Shown: positions 63,870 to 64,000 of the stretch, piece by piece
How the letters are laid out: each line of letters opens with the position of its first letter
Position numbering within the stretch: position 1 is the first letter of the stretch
DNA from: Mycobacterium sp. 141
GTDB taxonomy: Bacteria > Actinomycetota > Actinomycetes > Mycobacteriales > Mycobacteriaceae
DNA length: 64,000 nt
Reading direction: 5' to 3'
NCBI RefSeq assembly: GCF_000382405.1
Contig: NZ_KB908271.1
Location: forward strand, 1-64,000
Program-made: the position numbers and the translations under genes
The notes under the pieces: generated by a model
Database searches by the model: none
What the model saw: the letters and a program-made list of their open reading frames with translations, nothing else
Told to the model about the DNA's origin: nothing

Positions 63870-64000
63870 GCGGCGGTGTCCTCAGGCTTCTTGGAGGTCT
63901 TCTCGGGAGCCGAGGCGGCGCGCTTCTTGCCGAACAGGTTCCACGGCGCGATCGGGTTGCCCTGCCACCGGGTCGAAGGGGGAACCTCGTCACCACGCAT
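63866..64000 (-). CDS. C-terminal end of a gene cut by the window edge
   Basis: The last 44 codons before the stop read MRGDEVPPSTRWQGNPIAPW and then a lysine-rich tail (KKRAASAPEKTSKKPED). The gene may begin at the ATG on the last base or further right. No family is recognised. The stop overlaps the aminopeptidase GTG, so it belongs to the same operon. Confidence 0.5.
   Translation of the reverse strand: MRGDEVPPSTRWQGNPIAPWNLFGKKRAASAPEKTSKKPEDTAA

Overview
The window is high-GC DNA from a mycobacterium, most likely a fast-growing Mycolicibacterium-type species. The gene order runs almost without a break in the order of the M. tuberculosis block Rv3695 down to Rv3630, with many recognisable mycobacterial genes (ponA2, whiB4, crp, nth, marP, ephE, acs, ssd, topA, holB, galE1). 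It also has a fast-grower feature, the lfrA/lfrR efflux pair. GTG and TTG starts are common, and many neighbouring genes share 1-4 nt stop/start overlaps. All identifications come from reading the sequence; no database search was run.

Layout. 0-4.2 kb: hxlB (ribulose monophosphate pathway), a Gfo/Idh/MocA oxidoreductase, and the lfrA efflux pump with its TetR repressor lfrR. 4.2-11.9 kb: an RDD membrane protein diverging from a SpoIIM-like protein, then a minus-strand operon (Rv3689-like membrane protein, DUF4129, DUF4350, MoxR ATPase, DUF58) and yqeY. 11.9-15.3 kb: an accessory island with a START-like protein, a secreted protein built from perfect 20-residue repeats, a decayed tyrosine integrase beside tRNA-Pro(CGG), and a long perfect inverted repeat. 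15.2-25.2 kb: cysteine-synthase-like enzyme, phosphoesterase, PonA2, WhiB4, two Get3/ArsA-like ATPases, DUF4177-RidA-MBL, Crp and a small membrane protein. 25.3-33.1 kb: nth, a thioredoxin-like protein, NUDIX, MarP (acid resistance), EphE, a holin-like protein, a secreted S1 protease and acs.

33-36 kb contains a degenerate Fic-like protein and two small RNAs that flank a HAD phosphatase. One is Ms1/MTS2823, which carries a Crp-like site inside its promoter. The other is 6C/B11, whose two stem-loops have C-rich loops. 35.7-40.1 kb is the Tad/Flp pilus-like operon (ssd, tadA, tadB, tadC, flp, tadE-like, Rv3654c-like). It is directly coupled to an iron(III) ABC transporter (40.1-44 kb) that has an IdeR-box-like sequence ahead of the binding protein. 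44-54.8 kb: Rv3651-like protein, an MrfA/Hrq1-type helicase, cspA, an Rv3647c homologue, topA, a membrane adenylate cyclase and holB. The cyclase could make the cAMP that the Crp in this window senses. 54.8-64 kb: tRNA-Thr(CGT), an Rv3635-like membrane protein diverging from galE1, an amidohydrolase-TetR pair with a palindromic operator candidate, then a minus-strand envelope cluster (DUF2304, PpgS-like glycosyltransferase, flippase, M1 aminopeptidase) and the end of a gene that runs off the edge.

No intact mobile element and no CRISPR array were seen. The most unusual items are the 20-residue-repeat secreted protein, the Crp-like site inside the Ms1 promoter, the tadE-like gene without a usable start codon, the degenerate Fic protein, the integrase relic beside tRNA-Pro, and small in-frame tandem repeats in three otherwise conserved genes.
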